A stretch of 64,000 bases of DNA from CBDBCU01 sp965203435 (GTDB lineage: Bacteria; Chloroflexota; Dehalococcoidia; Lucifugimonadales; UBA3495). The notes beneath the pieces are model-generated. The model saw only the letters and a list, made by a program, of their open reading frames with translations. It was not told the DNA's origin and did no database searches. Of the stretch, positions 17,020-24,746 are shown piece by piece (the first letter of the stretch is position 1; the number at the start of each line of letters is the position of its first letter). Location: assembly GCA_965203435.1 (NCBI GenBank), contig CBDBCU010000002.1, positions 743,314 to 807,313 of the forward strand, given 5' to 3'. The translations under genes and the position numbers were made by a program.

Positions 17020-17487
17020 ATGTATCAGCAAATTCTGCTGCCCCTGGACGGTTCGGAATTGGCGGAGCGGGCCTTGGCCCCGGCCCAAGCGATGGCCCTG
17101 GCCTTTAAGGCCCGGCTGCATCTGTTCCAAGCCCTTTCCTACGCCGAGGAGTTTGACCTGATGCGCGGCGCCGAGTACGGGGCGTTGAGCGAGGAGTATA
17201 TCAGCCGGATGCTGGAGGAAGTGGCGGCGGCGCAAAGCAGCAAGGCCGAGGCGTATCTGGCGGACAAGGCGGCGGCGCTGACCGCGGCCGGGGTGGAGGT
17301 GGTGACGGCTTACGAAACCGGCAGTCCCGCGGAGAAAATCCTGGACTATGCCCAAGCCGCCGCCATTGACCTGATTGTAATCAGCACCCACGGCCGCGGC
17401 GGCCTGCGCCGGCTGCTGGTGGGCAGCGTCACCGACCGCATCATCCGGGCCGGCGACCGCCCGGTACTGGTAGTGCATCCCGATTAG
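17020..17487 (+). CDS. Universal stress protein, UspA family
   Basis: The 155-residue single-domain protein begins MYQQILLPLDGSELAERALA. It ends with the ATP-binding signature STHGRGGLRRLLVGSVTDRI and GDRPVLVV, i.e. G-x2-G-x9-G(S/T), so it belongs to the nucleotide-binding class. AAGGAGTAAGTAAGG precedes the ATG, and a clean promoter lies upstream. Usp proteins help survival under starvation or oxidative stress. Monocistronic. Confidence 0.9.
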   Translation: MYQQILLPLDGSELAERALAPAQAMALAFKARLHLFQALSYAEEFDLMRGAEYGALSEEYISRMLEEVAAAQSSKAEAYLADKAAALTAAGVEVVTAYETGSPAEKILDYAQAAAIDLIVISTHGRGGLRRLLVGSVTDRIIRAGDRPVLVVHPD

Positions 17488-17586
17488 GAATAAGCCCGCT
17501 TACCCGGAACGGGTTGGAGGGACATCTTAAATCGGATCTAAAACCGTCCTTGCCGCGCCCCGCTGCCATCATTGCCGGGCATATTG

Positions 17587-17879
17587 CCGTCCTTCCCGCG
17601 TAAGCGGGAATCCGAAAAACCCGGCCGTCAACCGGCTGGTCTTGGGCATTACCGTCGGGATTCCCGCTTACGCGGGAATGACGGTTTCTAGTCGGGCTTT
17701 TCGGGATTCCCGCTTGCGCGGGAATGACGGTTAGGAGCGGTTGCGGCCGTGCTACCGTCATTCCCGGCCGCCCCGCTACCGTCATTCCCGCGTAAGCGGG
17801 AATCCCGCGGTGGCTTGCCGAGACTGCGGCATCATAAGGCAGTACCGTTCGGGATTCCCGCTTGCGCGGGAATGACGGT
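17587..17879. repeat. Cluster of family A repeats
   Basis: One full element at 17587-17685, a solitary right half at 17701-17731 and a second full element at 17778-17879 (subtype 1 core, ACTGCGGCATCATAAGGCAG). The cluster fills the 436-nt gap between usp and the transporter gene. Confidence 0.9.
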
Positions 17880-17923
17880 AATATACGTGGGAAGGACGGT
17901 AACAAAGCGCCAAATTAACCGGA

Positions 17924-19300
17924 TTGACCGGAGTCAACATTTTTCAACCCATCGGACTGCTGCGCTATCGGCTGGCCCATTCCCTGCCCTTTTACTACGG
18001 ATGGGTCATCTTTGCCATTGCCGCCGTAGCCAGCTACTCCGCCCGCCCCCTGATGGCGGTGGCTACCCTGTCGGTCTTTCTCAAGCCCATGACCGGCGAG
18101 TTCGGCTGGGAACGGGGGCCTTTCTCCGTGGCGGTCAGCCTGGGCGGGCTGGGGGCCGTCCTGCTTTCCCCTCTTATTGGCCGGCTGATTGACCGCTACG
18201 GTTCCGGGGTCATTCTGGCCGGGACTTCTCTGGCCGTGGGTTGCTGCGCGATGGGGCTGTCGCTAATCAGCCAGGTGTGGCACTTTTACGGCCTCTATGT
18301 GCCGGGCCGAACCGCTTTTGCCAGTCCGTTGGAATTGGGAACGACCACGGCGGTGAACAACTGGTTCATCCGGCGGCGTTCCCTGGCCCTGGCCCTGCTG
18401 ACGGTGACCCAGGGGACGGGATTGGCAATGATGCCGCTGGCGGCGCAGTTCATCATCAGCGGCTGGAACTGGCGGACGGCGTGGCTGTCGTTGGGGATTT
18501 ATACCCTGGCGGTAGGAGTATTGCCGGCCCTGCTGCTGATGGCCCGCCGCCCGGAGGATATGGGCTTGGCCGTCGACCCGCCCCGAGGGGAATTGCGCCG
18601 GGTTGCGGCTGTAGCGCCCGCCCCGGCCGGTGCCACGGACGGTACTGCGGCAAAGGCCGCCGCCGGGGAATCCTCCCGCCCCGCCGACCGGCCGGCGGCG
18701 GCGCCACCGCCCCGGGAAGTCAACTTTACCGTGCGGGCGGCGATGCGTACCTGGGCATTCTGGGCTTTGGCCGTCTTTTCCGGAGCCGGCTTTATGGTGC
18801 AGGCCGGGGTCAGCCTGCATCAGGTTTCCCACTTTACCGACAAGGGCCTGGACGGGACGGCGGCGGCCTTATCGGCCGGAGTGTTTGCCTTTTGTCAGGT
18901 GCTGGGCGGCTTGGCCTGGTCGGGATTGACGGCGCGGATACCTTTGCGCTTTCTGCTGGCGGCGGCGGCGTTCTGCCTGTCCATCGGCGCTTTCGGCATT
19001 GAGGCCAGTTCCACCCTGGCCTGGGGATTGCCCATGGCGGCCATCCTGGGCGTGGGCGTCGGCGGTTTGCATCTGCTGCTGCGATTGGCCTGGGCCGAAT
19101 ACTACGGACGGCAGCACTTGGGCAGCATTACCGGCTTGACTTTGCCGGTGCAGGTGGGCGGGCAAGCCTTGGGGCCGGTGATTGCCGGCTTTATGTATGA
19201 CGCTTTCGGCAGCTATCAACTGCCTTTCCGCATCTTTGCCCTGGCGGTAACTTTGGCCGGCCTGCTGGCCTTGACGGCCCGGCCGCCGCGGCGGGGATAA
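17924..19300 (+). CDS. Major facilitator superfamily transporter (oxalate/formate antiporter-like)
   Basis: The 458-residue protein has about 12 hydrophobic helices, e.g. FYYGWVIFAIAAVASYSARP and LAVTLAGLLALTARPP. A loop of about 60 residues rich in Ala and Pro divides the halves at residues 215-265. The N-terminal LPFYYGWVIFAIAAVASYSA and GEFGWERGPFSVAVSLGG are characteristic of the MFS group that includes oxalate:formate and monocarboxylate carriers. The TTG at 17924 is used as start because no ATG fits before the first helix; it has no strong ribosome-binding site, so the start is uncertain. It may carry organic acids. Confidence 0.8.
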   Translation: MTGVNIFQPIGLLRYRLAHSLPFYYGWVIFAIAAVASYSARPLMAVATLSVFLKPMTGEFGWERGPFSVAVSLGGLGAVLLSPLIGRLIDRYGSGVILAGTSLAVGCCAMGLSLISQVWHFYGLYVPGRTAFASPLELGTTTAVNNWFIRRRSLALALLTVTQGTGLAMMPLAAQFIISGWNWRTAWLSLGIYTLAVGVLPALLLMARRPEDMGLAVDPPRGELRRVAAVAPAPAGATDGTAAKAAAGESSRPADRPAAAPPPREVNFTVRAAMRTWAFWALAVFSGAGFMVQAGVSLHQVSHFTDKGLDGTAAALSAGVFAFCQVLGGLAWSGLTARIPLRFLLAAAAFCLSIGAFGIEASSTLAWGLPMAAILGVGVGGLHLLLRLAWAEYYGRQHLGSITGLTLPVQVGGQALGPVIAGFMYDAFGSYQLPFRIFALAVTLAGLLALTARPPRRG

Positions 19301-19375
19301 AGGCGGCGGGATAAAGGCGGCCGGAAAAAGCCGGAATTTCCTGATACAATTGCCCGGAATTTGCCGGCTTTCCGA

Positions 19376-19403
19376 TTGACATATTGTTGTCAAAGGGCAT
19401 AAT
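19376..19403 (+). promoter_or_regulatory. Sigma-70-type promoter
   Basis: TTGACA at 19376-19381, 16-nt spacer, CATAAT at 19398-19403, 37 nt upstream of the DUF151 start. Confidence 0.7.
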
Positions 19404-19439
19404 ATCTTTTTACCGGGTATCATACTGGAGGGGGCGGGA

Positions 19440-19988
19440 ATGCTTGAATTGTCCATTGACAGCATCCGGGTAAGTCCGATGAACTACCAGCGGGTGGTCA
19501 TCCTGAGGGAAAAGGGTTCCGACCGCTACCTGCCCATCTGGATTGGCCCGGCGGAGGCCGACGCCATTGCGGTCAAACTCCAGGACTTGAATGTCCCCCG
19601 GCCCTTGACCCATGACCTGCTGGGGGAAGTCATCAACGCCCTGGGCGGGTCGGTGCATCACATCCTGGTCAACGACCTGCACAACGACACCTTTTTCGCC
19701 AAAATCGTCATCCAGGTGGACGGCGACACCCGGGAAATCGACTCCCGGCCCAGCGATGCTATGGCCCTGGCGGTGCGAACCCGGTCGCCCATCTACGCCG
19801 CCGAGGCGGTGATGGACAAGGCCGGCATTCTGCTGGACGAGGAGGGCAAGCCCATAACCCCGGAACGGGAAACCCGGGAGGAAACCTCGGAAGTCAAGGA
19901 GGAGGAACTGCGCCGGATGTCCGCCTTTACCGACTTCATCAACGACCTGGATTTGGAGGATTTTGGCCGGGGGCAGGCGCGGCGATAG
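19440..19988 (+). CDS. Bifunctional nuclease family (DUF151) protein
   Basis: The 182-residue protein begins MLELSIDSIRVSPMNYQRVV. It carries the DUF151 signatures YLPIWIGPAEADAIAVKLQD, RPLTHDLLGEVINALGG, TFFAKI and IDSRPSDAMALAVRTRSPIY. Family members show RNase/DNase activity in plants; the bacterial role is unclear. An acidic C-terminal extension (REETSEVKEEELRRM) is typical of the family. GGAGGGGGCGGGA precedes the ATG. It has its own promoter and a strong terminator, so it is monocistronic. Confidence 0.9.
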   Translation: MLELSIDSIRVSPMNYQRVVILREKGSDRYLPIWIGPAEADAIAVKLQDLNVPRPLTHDLLGEVINALGGSVHHILVNDLHNDTFFAKIVIQVDGDTREIDSRPSDAMALAVRTRSPIYAAEAVMDKAGILLDEEGKPITPERETREETSEVKEEELRRMSAFTDFINDLDLEDFGRGQARR

Positions 19989-20010
19989 GGTTTCCTACAG
20001 GTAACGGATG

Positions 20011-20040
20011 GGGCGGGTAGCGCTTTACCCGCCCTTTTCT
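20011..20040 (+). terminator. Rho-independent terminator
   Basis: GGGCGGGTA and TACCCGCCC-type arms (GGGCGGGTAG CGCTT TACCCGCCC) followed by TTTTCTT, 23 nt after the DUF151 stop. Confidence 0.85.
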
Positions 20041-20123
20041 TATGTCCGGTATCTGGCTAATCCGACAACCCCCCTTTATTCGGCCCCACCGGCCCCATAC
20101 GGCCGGCGGGCGGCGGCCCCTCT

Positions 20124-20225
20124 ACCGTCATTCCCGCGTAAGCGGGAATCCGGCGGCAGTTGGGGCGGCAAAGGGCTGGTCTTTTCAGTACCGTTCGGGA
20201 TTCCCGCTTACGCGGGAATGACGGT
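20124..20225. repeat. Family A palindromic repeat
   Basis: Full element with a subtype 2 core (GGGCTGGTCTTTTCAGTACC), between the terminator and the convergent cobalamin-binding gene. Confidence 0.9.
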
Positions 20226-20309
20226 GGAGGCGGCGGAAATGACGGTGACGGGGCGGCAATAAATAGCGTGAACCCGCCCCGGCGTCTTGCCAAGTCGCTT
20301 ACCCGCCCC

Positions 20310-21239
20310 CTATCCCGCCCCATACAGCCGGCGGGCGGCGGCCTCCGGCACTTGGCCGCTGAACAGTTCCGGGTGCAGCATTTCCGCCATTATTTCCAGG
20401 CCGATTACCAGGCGGGGGCCGGAGCGGCTGGTGTAGGCCCCGGCGTCAATGGCATAGACCCGGTTTTGCCGTACCGCCGGCAGCTCGGCCCAGCCCGGCT
20501 TTTCCGCCAGCAAAGGCAAATCCTGCATAGCCCGTTTTACATCGAAGCCGCAGGGCATCAGGATGATGACTTCCGGCTGACGGGCAATCACGGCGTCCCA
20601 TTCCAGGGGAAAGGAGCCGGTTTCCTTGTCGCCAAAGCAGTTGACGCCGCCGGCCAATTCCACCATTTCCGGCACCCAATGGCCGCCGCACATTGGCGGA
20701 TCCACCCACTCCAGATGCAGGACGCGGGGTTTGTGGGAGACGGCGGCCGTTTTGGCGGCGACGGCGTCAATGCGCTGCTGCAACCGGGCGGCTACGGATT
20801 CCGCCACTTCCGCCGTGCCGGTAGCCTGCCCCACCCGGCGCAAATCCTCGAGAACATCGCCGATGTATTGAGGGTCGAGGGAAATTACTTCGGGCTGCTG
20901 GGCAAGGCTGACGCTGACCTCGGCGACCTGCCGAGAGGAAATGGCTCAAACCTCGCAGATAGCTTGGGTCAGCAGCAAATCCGGGGCGGCGGCTTGCAGG
21001 GTAGCCTCGTCGATTTCGTAGATGCCCAGGCCCTCCTCCAGGCGCTGGGCAATGATGCGGTTGATTTCGCCGCTGCTGGGGGCCGGGTCCATCCCGTCAA
21101 AGACGCTGCGGACTACCCAGGGCTTGGCGCGGGCCGCCGCCGGATAGTCGCACTCGTGGGTTACGCCGAACAGGTCATCCTCCAGCCCCAGGGCATACAC
21201 CATCTCCGTGGCGCTGGGCAGAAAAGAGCAGATACGCAT
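20310..21239 (-). CDS. BtuF-like cobalamin-binding protein with in-frame UGA at a CxxC cysteine (candidate selenoprotein or fresh nonsense allele)
   Basis: From ATG 21239 the frame reads MRICSFLPSATEMVYALGLE, then GVTHECDY, and DLLLTQAICEV ending in TGA at 20946-20948. Without any frame change it continues AISSRQVAEVSVSLAQ, LDPQYIGDVLEDLRRVGQAT, LHLEWVDPPMCGGHWVPEMV, and ends at 20310. The whole is 310 codons, the normal size of periplasmic-binding-fold, B12-binding (BtuF/helical-backbone) proteins. In relatives I recall, the site reads CDVC or CEVC; the UGA sits at the second Cys. No other stop or frameshift interrupts the gene. A hairpin immediately downstream resembles a bacterial SECIS. 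The protein lacks an obvious signal peptide, and no transporter genes are adjacent. If not recoded, the product is a useless 97-aa fragment. Confidence 0.75.
20919..20948 (-). promoter_or_regulatory. SECIS-like hairpin directly after the UGA
   Basis: On the coding strand the UGA is followed, 10 nt later, by CUCGGC-AGGUC-GCCGAG, a perfect 6-bp stem (arms at 20930-20935 and 20919-20924) with a 5-nt loop. The loop has G in its second position, 17 nt after the UGA. The run GCAGGUC is identical to the apical part of the E. coli fdhF SECIS as I remember it, at almost the same distance from UGA. The bulged U of the fdhF hairpin is not reproduced. The hairpin could be chance in GC-rich coding sequence. 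Confidence 0.45.
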
Positions 21240-21269
21240 AACCTTACTCCTTATTGGCCCGGGCCGGGC

Positions 21270-23285
21270 CTAATCATCATCGCTGCTTTCGTAGCCTTCC
21301 GCGCCATCGCTGGTGTCGGAAGTCAAGTGGGCATCCTCGTACAGGTAATCCTCCGGCGGCGGGTCGGAACTGTGGGGGTCGACGCCACCCAGGAAAGCGC
21401 CGCGGAAGGCGTTTTCCAGGGTGGAGTGCAGCTGAAAGGCGGCCAAGGCGACCCCGGCGGTAACGCCCAGCAGGATTAAAGCCGGCACCGGGGCCGCCAC
21501 GCTGCCCAGCAGCAGCAGCCGGGCGATAAAGGGTATGCTCCACACCGTGGGCAGGATTAGAATGGCAATCAAAATGCTGTCGCGCAGCACCAGCCGCAGG
21601 TTTTGATTGCGCCGGCTGCTGCCCGATTGCGGCCACCGCGGCAGCATATAGTTCATCACCGCCTCGGTCAGGCGTTGCAAATTGCGCCAGATGGATACCG
21701 CCGACGGGATGCACAAGGCCAAGGCCGCTCCGCCCACGACCAGGCCCAGCAGGCCCTCCTCGATATTCGTCCAGAAAGCCAGGTTGGCGCTGAACTCCAG
21801 AGCCACCGTGCCTAATCCGATGATTACCACGACGATAACCATATTCAGCAGGATGAACTGAACGGAATGTTTAATCTGATGGGCCAGGGGGTTGTTCAGC
21901 ACGAAAGCCCGGCGGGAAACGGTCAACCACAGAAACAGGATGTGGCTGTATTCCTTGAGCCAGGTCGGGGAAATGCGGTCGATGAAATCGCCGACGCGGG
22001 TCGCCGAATGGAAAATCACCGGATAGACCAGGGCGGTGACAGCGGTAGCCACGGTGACCACCGGATTGAGAAAGCTGCCAATCGCCCCGTGTTCCGTGCC
22101 GGTTTTGACCATCGCCAGGGAAAACTCTCCCATCTGCGGCATTCCCATCCCCACTTGCAGGGAAGTGCGCCCGTCATGCCCCGACAGCAAGGCCCCGGCG
22201 GTGTCGGAAACCACTTTGCCCAGGATGAATACCGCCGACACCAGCAGGGCCGGTAGCAGATAGTCGCCAAAGGTGAAAATGTCCATCAGCATCCCCAGGG
22301 ACACAAAGAACAGGGCGGCGAACATATCGCGCAACGGGTTGATTACCCAGCTGATTTCTACCGAATGTTCGGTGTCGCCCAGCAGCATTCCGACCAGAAA
22401 GGCTCCGGCGGCCGCCGACAATCCCAGTTGATAGGCAATCAGGGCCAGGCCGAAGCACAGGGCCAGGCTGGCAATCAGCAGCAGTTCGTCGGATTCCCGC
22501 ACGGCGATGTAGCGGATGAGGCGGGGGATGAACAGGGCCCCGAAGCCCAGGGCGGCCGCTCCGAAAATCGCCAGTTTCAAGGCCAGCCAGCCAATGTCCC
22601 CCAAATCGGTGCTGCCGGTAGTGGATACCCCGGACAGCACGGTCAGCAGCACTACGGCCACAAAATCCTCGACCACCAATACGCCGACGATAATCCGGCC
22701 CCGGGGGTCAAAGAGGGTGCGGGTGTCGCGCAGGGTTTTGACCAGGATGGCCGAGCTGCTGATGCACATCGCGGCCCCCAGGAAAATCCCTTCCAGCCGC
22801 GTCCAGCCCAGCAGATGATAGCCGATGGCGTAGCCCAGGACGAACATCGTGGTCATTTCCACGAAACCGATGATTACCACTTGCAAGCCGATTTGCCTAA
22901 TGCGCTGCCAGCCGATTTCCAGGCCGATGCTGAACAGCAGGAAAATCAGCCCCAGCTCGGCCATCGTGCGGATCAGCTCGACATTCTGCACCGGGCCGTT
23001 AAAGTCGGCAAAGGGGCCGAAGTTGATGCCGGCAAAGGTAAAGGGGCCGACAATGACGCCGACCAGCAGATAGCCCAGCACCTGCGGCAGTTTAATCCGG
23101 TTGAACAGGATCAGGGCGGCGCCGGCGGCCAGCATCGTAACGGCCAGATCCCGCACCAGCTCAATACTGCCCCCGGTATGGGTGGCAAAAAGGGAAAGCA
23201 GGGTATCGATGACGGGTTCTCTCCCCTGGAAAAAGTCCGGTAATGGTATCAGTCTAACACATATTGGCCGGGAATGTATTGGCAA
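21270..23285 (-). CDS. Kef-type (CPA2) cation:proton antiporter
   Basis: The 671-residue protein has an N-terminal CPA2 exchanger domain of about 12 helices: AGAALILFNRIKLPQVLGYL, GLIFLLFSIGLEIGW, GAAMCISSSAILVKTL, GVLVVEDFVAVVLLTVLSG and LSAAAGAFLVGMLLGDTEHS. Further helices and an acidic tail (HLTSDTSDGAEGYESSDDD) follow. No C-terminal TrkA-N/KTN domain is visible, so regulation by NAD(H) is unlikely. The TTG start at 23285 is weak. A GGGGAGAG ribosome-binding site lies near 23220, suggesting a start closer to VIDTLLSLF. The role is K+/H+ or Na+/H+ exchange. Confidence 0.85.
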   Translation of the reverse strand: MPIHSRPICVRLIPLPDFFQGREPVIDTLLSLFATHTGGSIELVRDLAVTMLAAGAALILFNRIKLPQVLGYLLVGVIVGPFTFAGINFGPFADFNGPVQNVELIRTMAELGLIFLLFSIGLEIGWQRIRQIGLQVVIIGFVEMTTMFVLGYAIGYHLLGWTRLEGIFLGAAMCISSSAILVKTLRDTRTLFDPRGRIIVGVLVVEDFVAVVLLTVLSGVSTTGSTDLGDIGWLALKLAIFGAAALGFGALFIPRLIRYIAVRESDELLLIASLALCFGLALIAYQLGLSAAAGAFLVGMLLGDTEHSVEISWVINPLRDMFAALFFVSLGMLMDIFTFGDYLLPALLVSAVFILGKVVSDTAGALLSGHDGRTSLQVGMGMPQMGEFSLAMVKTGTEHGAIGSFLNPVVTVATAVTALVYPVIFHSATRVGDFIDRISPTWLKEYSHILFLWLTVSRRAFVLNNPLAHQIKHSVQFILLNMVIVVVIIGLGTVALEFSANLAFWTNIEEGLLGLVVGGAALALCIPSAVSIWRNLQRLTEAVMNYMLPRWPQSGSSRRNQNLRLVLRDSILIAILILPTVWSIPFIARLLLLGSVAAPVPALILLGVTAGVALAAFQLHSTLENAFRGAFLGGVDPHSSDPPPEDYLYEDAHLTSDTSDGAEGYESSDDD

Positions 23286-23360
23286 TTGCCGGCGGGTTAA
23301 AGGGGGAATTGGGGGGGTGGGCGGCCGGCCGCAACCGCCGGCCGGCCGCCACTACATAGA

Positions 23361-23459
23361 ACCGTCATTCCCGCGTAAGCGGGAATCCCACGGTCGCCTG
23401 CCGACAATGCCATTATAAGGCAGTACCGTCGGGATTCCCGCTTACGCGGGAATGACGGT
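23361..23459. repeat. Family A palindromic repeat
   Basis: Full element with a subtype 1 core (ATGCCATTATAAGGCAGTAC). The remaining ~60 nt to the next gene hold degenerate termini only. Confidence 0.9.
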
Positions 23460-23529
23460 AGAAAAGGGCGGGAAGGACGGTAGGTGGCCGCAGGAAGGAC
23501 GGTCGGGGGGCTAGTCAGAGCTATGCCCT

Positions 23530-24330
23530 TTACAACATCCCCTCCGCCGCCATTGCCGCGGCTATTTCCGCATCCAGACAGGGGGGCGGGCCGGCGGCTG
23601 CCGCCAGATGCCCCTCCGGTATAGCCAGCCGTCCTTGGGCTAGGGCCCGCAGGGTTTCGTATAGAAGGTACGGCTCCCGGCGGTATTCGGCTTGGCGGAT
23701 CTGCTGAAACAGCGGCAGGTTTTCCCCCGGATCTGTGCGGAGAGCGGCCGCATCCCGGCCGGCTATTTCCGGCCAGTAGGGAGCAAACTCCGGGCCGTCC
23801 AGGGGGAGGGTGCAGTAGGAAATTACCGGCCCCCGATCCACTTGCTCCGTAGCCCGATGGATCATTGCGCCGGTGCGGCTGGCCCGCTGCTCAATCAGCG
23901 TCCAAATAACTTCCTGCCAGGTGCCGATGGGGCCATCGGGCAAGGCGGGATGCAGGTTCAGCAGGGGATAGCGGCGGCACATTGCCCCGCCGACAATCAG
24001 CCGATAGCCGGCCAGGACGCATATATCCGGGCGGTAGTCGGCCAAGGCCGCCATAACCGCCCGGTCATAGGCCGGGCGCAGAACCGACCAAGGGCCGCCA
24101 TTGGCGCGGCGAAAGGCGGCCGAGGAAAGGGTCACCAAGGGGAGGTTATAATCCCCCACCAACCGCAGGAACTGGTCGGATCCCGCGGCCTCGCCCCAAT
24201 CCCGGTTGCTGAACACAAAACGGATGCGGGCGTTGTCCTCCGGATGGCGCGCCAGCCGTTCCTGGACAAACCGCAGCAAGCCCCGGGAGCCTGCGCCCCG
24301 GCCGCTGGAAAACCAGCCAATGTTGAGCAT
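23530..24330 (-). CDS. Formyltransferase-family protein (PurN/Fmt-like)
   Basis: The 266-residue protein has the formyltransferase fold with its catalytic triad: Asn125 and His127 in LLNLHPALPDGPIG, and Asp165 in TEQVDRGPVI. MLNIGWFSSGRGAGSRG at the start resembles the PurN nucleotide-binding turn. It differs enough from canonical purN (DICVLAGYRLIVGG and a longer C-terminus) that it may formylate another substrate. Its ATG overlaps the stop of xseB by one base (TGATG), so the two are translationally coupled. Confidence 0.75.
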   Translation of the reverse strand: MLNIGWFSSGRGAGSRGLLRFVQERLARHPEDNARIRFVFSNRDWGEAAGSDQFLRLVGDYNLPLVTLSSAAFRRANGGPWSVLRPAYDRAVMAALADYRPDICVLAGYRLIVGGAMCRRYPLLNLHPALPDGPIGTWQEVIWTLIEQRASRTGAMIHRATEQVDRGPVISYCTLPLDGPEFAPYWPEIAGRDAAALRTDPGENLPLFQQIRQAEYRREPYLLYETLRALAQGRLAIPEGHLAAAAGPPPCLDAEIAAAMAAEGML

Positions 24331-24707
24331 CAGCGGCCCGGCCCGGCTTGGCCGCTATCCCCGTCGGCCCAGGGGGGTAAATCCCAATCCTCGTCCTCCG
24401 GGGGCATTTCCATATTTTCCCAAGCCAGCCCCGGGCCGGGCGTCAGGTCGGCCGGCGCGGCGGCCGTTGCGGCGGATGCGCCGCCATTTTCCCGCAGCTG
24501 GGTGATTTTCAGCTCGGTTTCCTCCAGCAGTTGGCTGCACCGCCGGGCCAAGCCCATGCCCTGGGCGTACAGGGCGGCGGCCTGGGCCAGGGGCAGCCCC
24601 CCGGCCTCTAAAGTTTCCGCCACTTCTCCCAGCCGGGTAAAAGCCTCCTCAAAGGAGAGGGATTGCGGGTCGGCGATGGTTTGTTCCTGCGGCGGCGGTG
24701 GCGTCAT
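24330..24707 (-). CDS. xseB: Exodeoxyribonuclease VII small subunit
   Basis: The 125-residue protein carries the XseB signature SFEEAFTRLGEVAETLEAGG followed by LPLAQAAALYAQGMGLARRC. A family-typical helical pair precedes a low-complexity acidic tail of about 45 residues (AAPADLTPGPGLAW, PPEDEDWDLPPWADGD) that is longer than usual. XseB partners XseA to degrade single-stranded DNA. xseA is not in the window. Coupled to the formyltransferase gene through TGATG. Confidence 0.85.
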   Translation of the reverse strand: MTPPPPQEQTIADPQSLSFEEAFTRLGEVAETLEAGGLPLAQAAALYAQGMGLARRCSQLLEETELKITQLRENGGASAATAAAPADLTPGPGLAWENMEMPPEDEDWDLPPWADGDSGQAGPGR

Positions 24708-24746
24708 AGCAGCGCATACCTCGGTGATTGGGATTTGGGGGTTGGG

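Noticed and set aside
20310..20948. Altered genetic code (UGA = Trp or Gly) in this genome
   Set aside because: Many intact genes in the window end in TGA, for example xseB and the CinA-like gene, so UGA is a normal stop here.
20310..21239. Frameshift as the cause of the split in the BtuF-like gene
   Set aside because: Both halves are in the same frame (396 nt between their start points, a multiple of three); only the TGA separates them.
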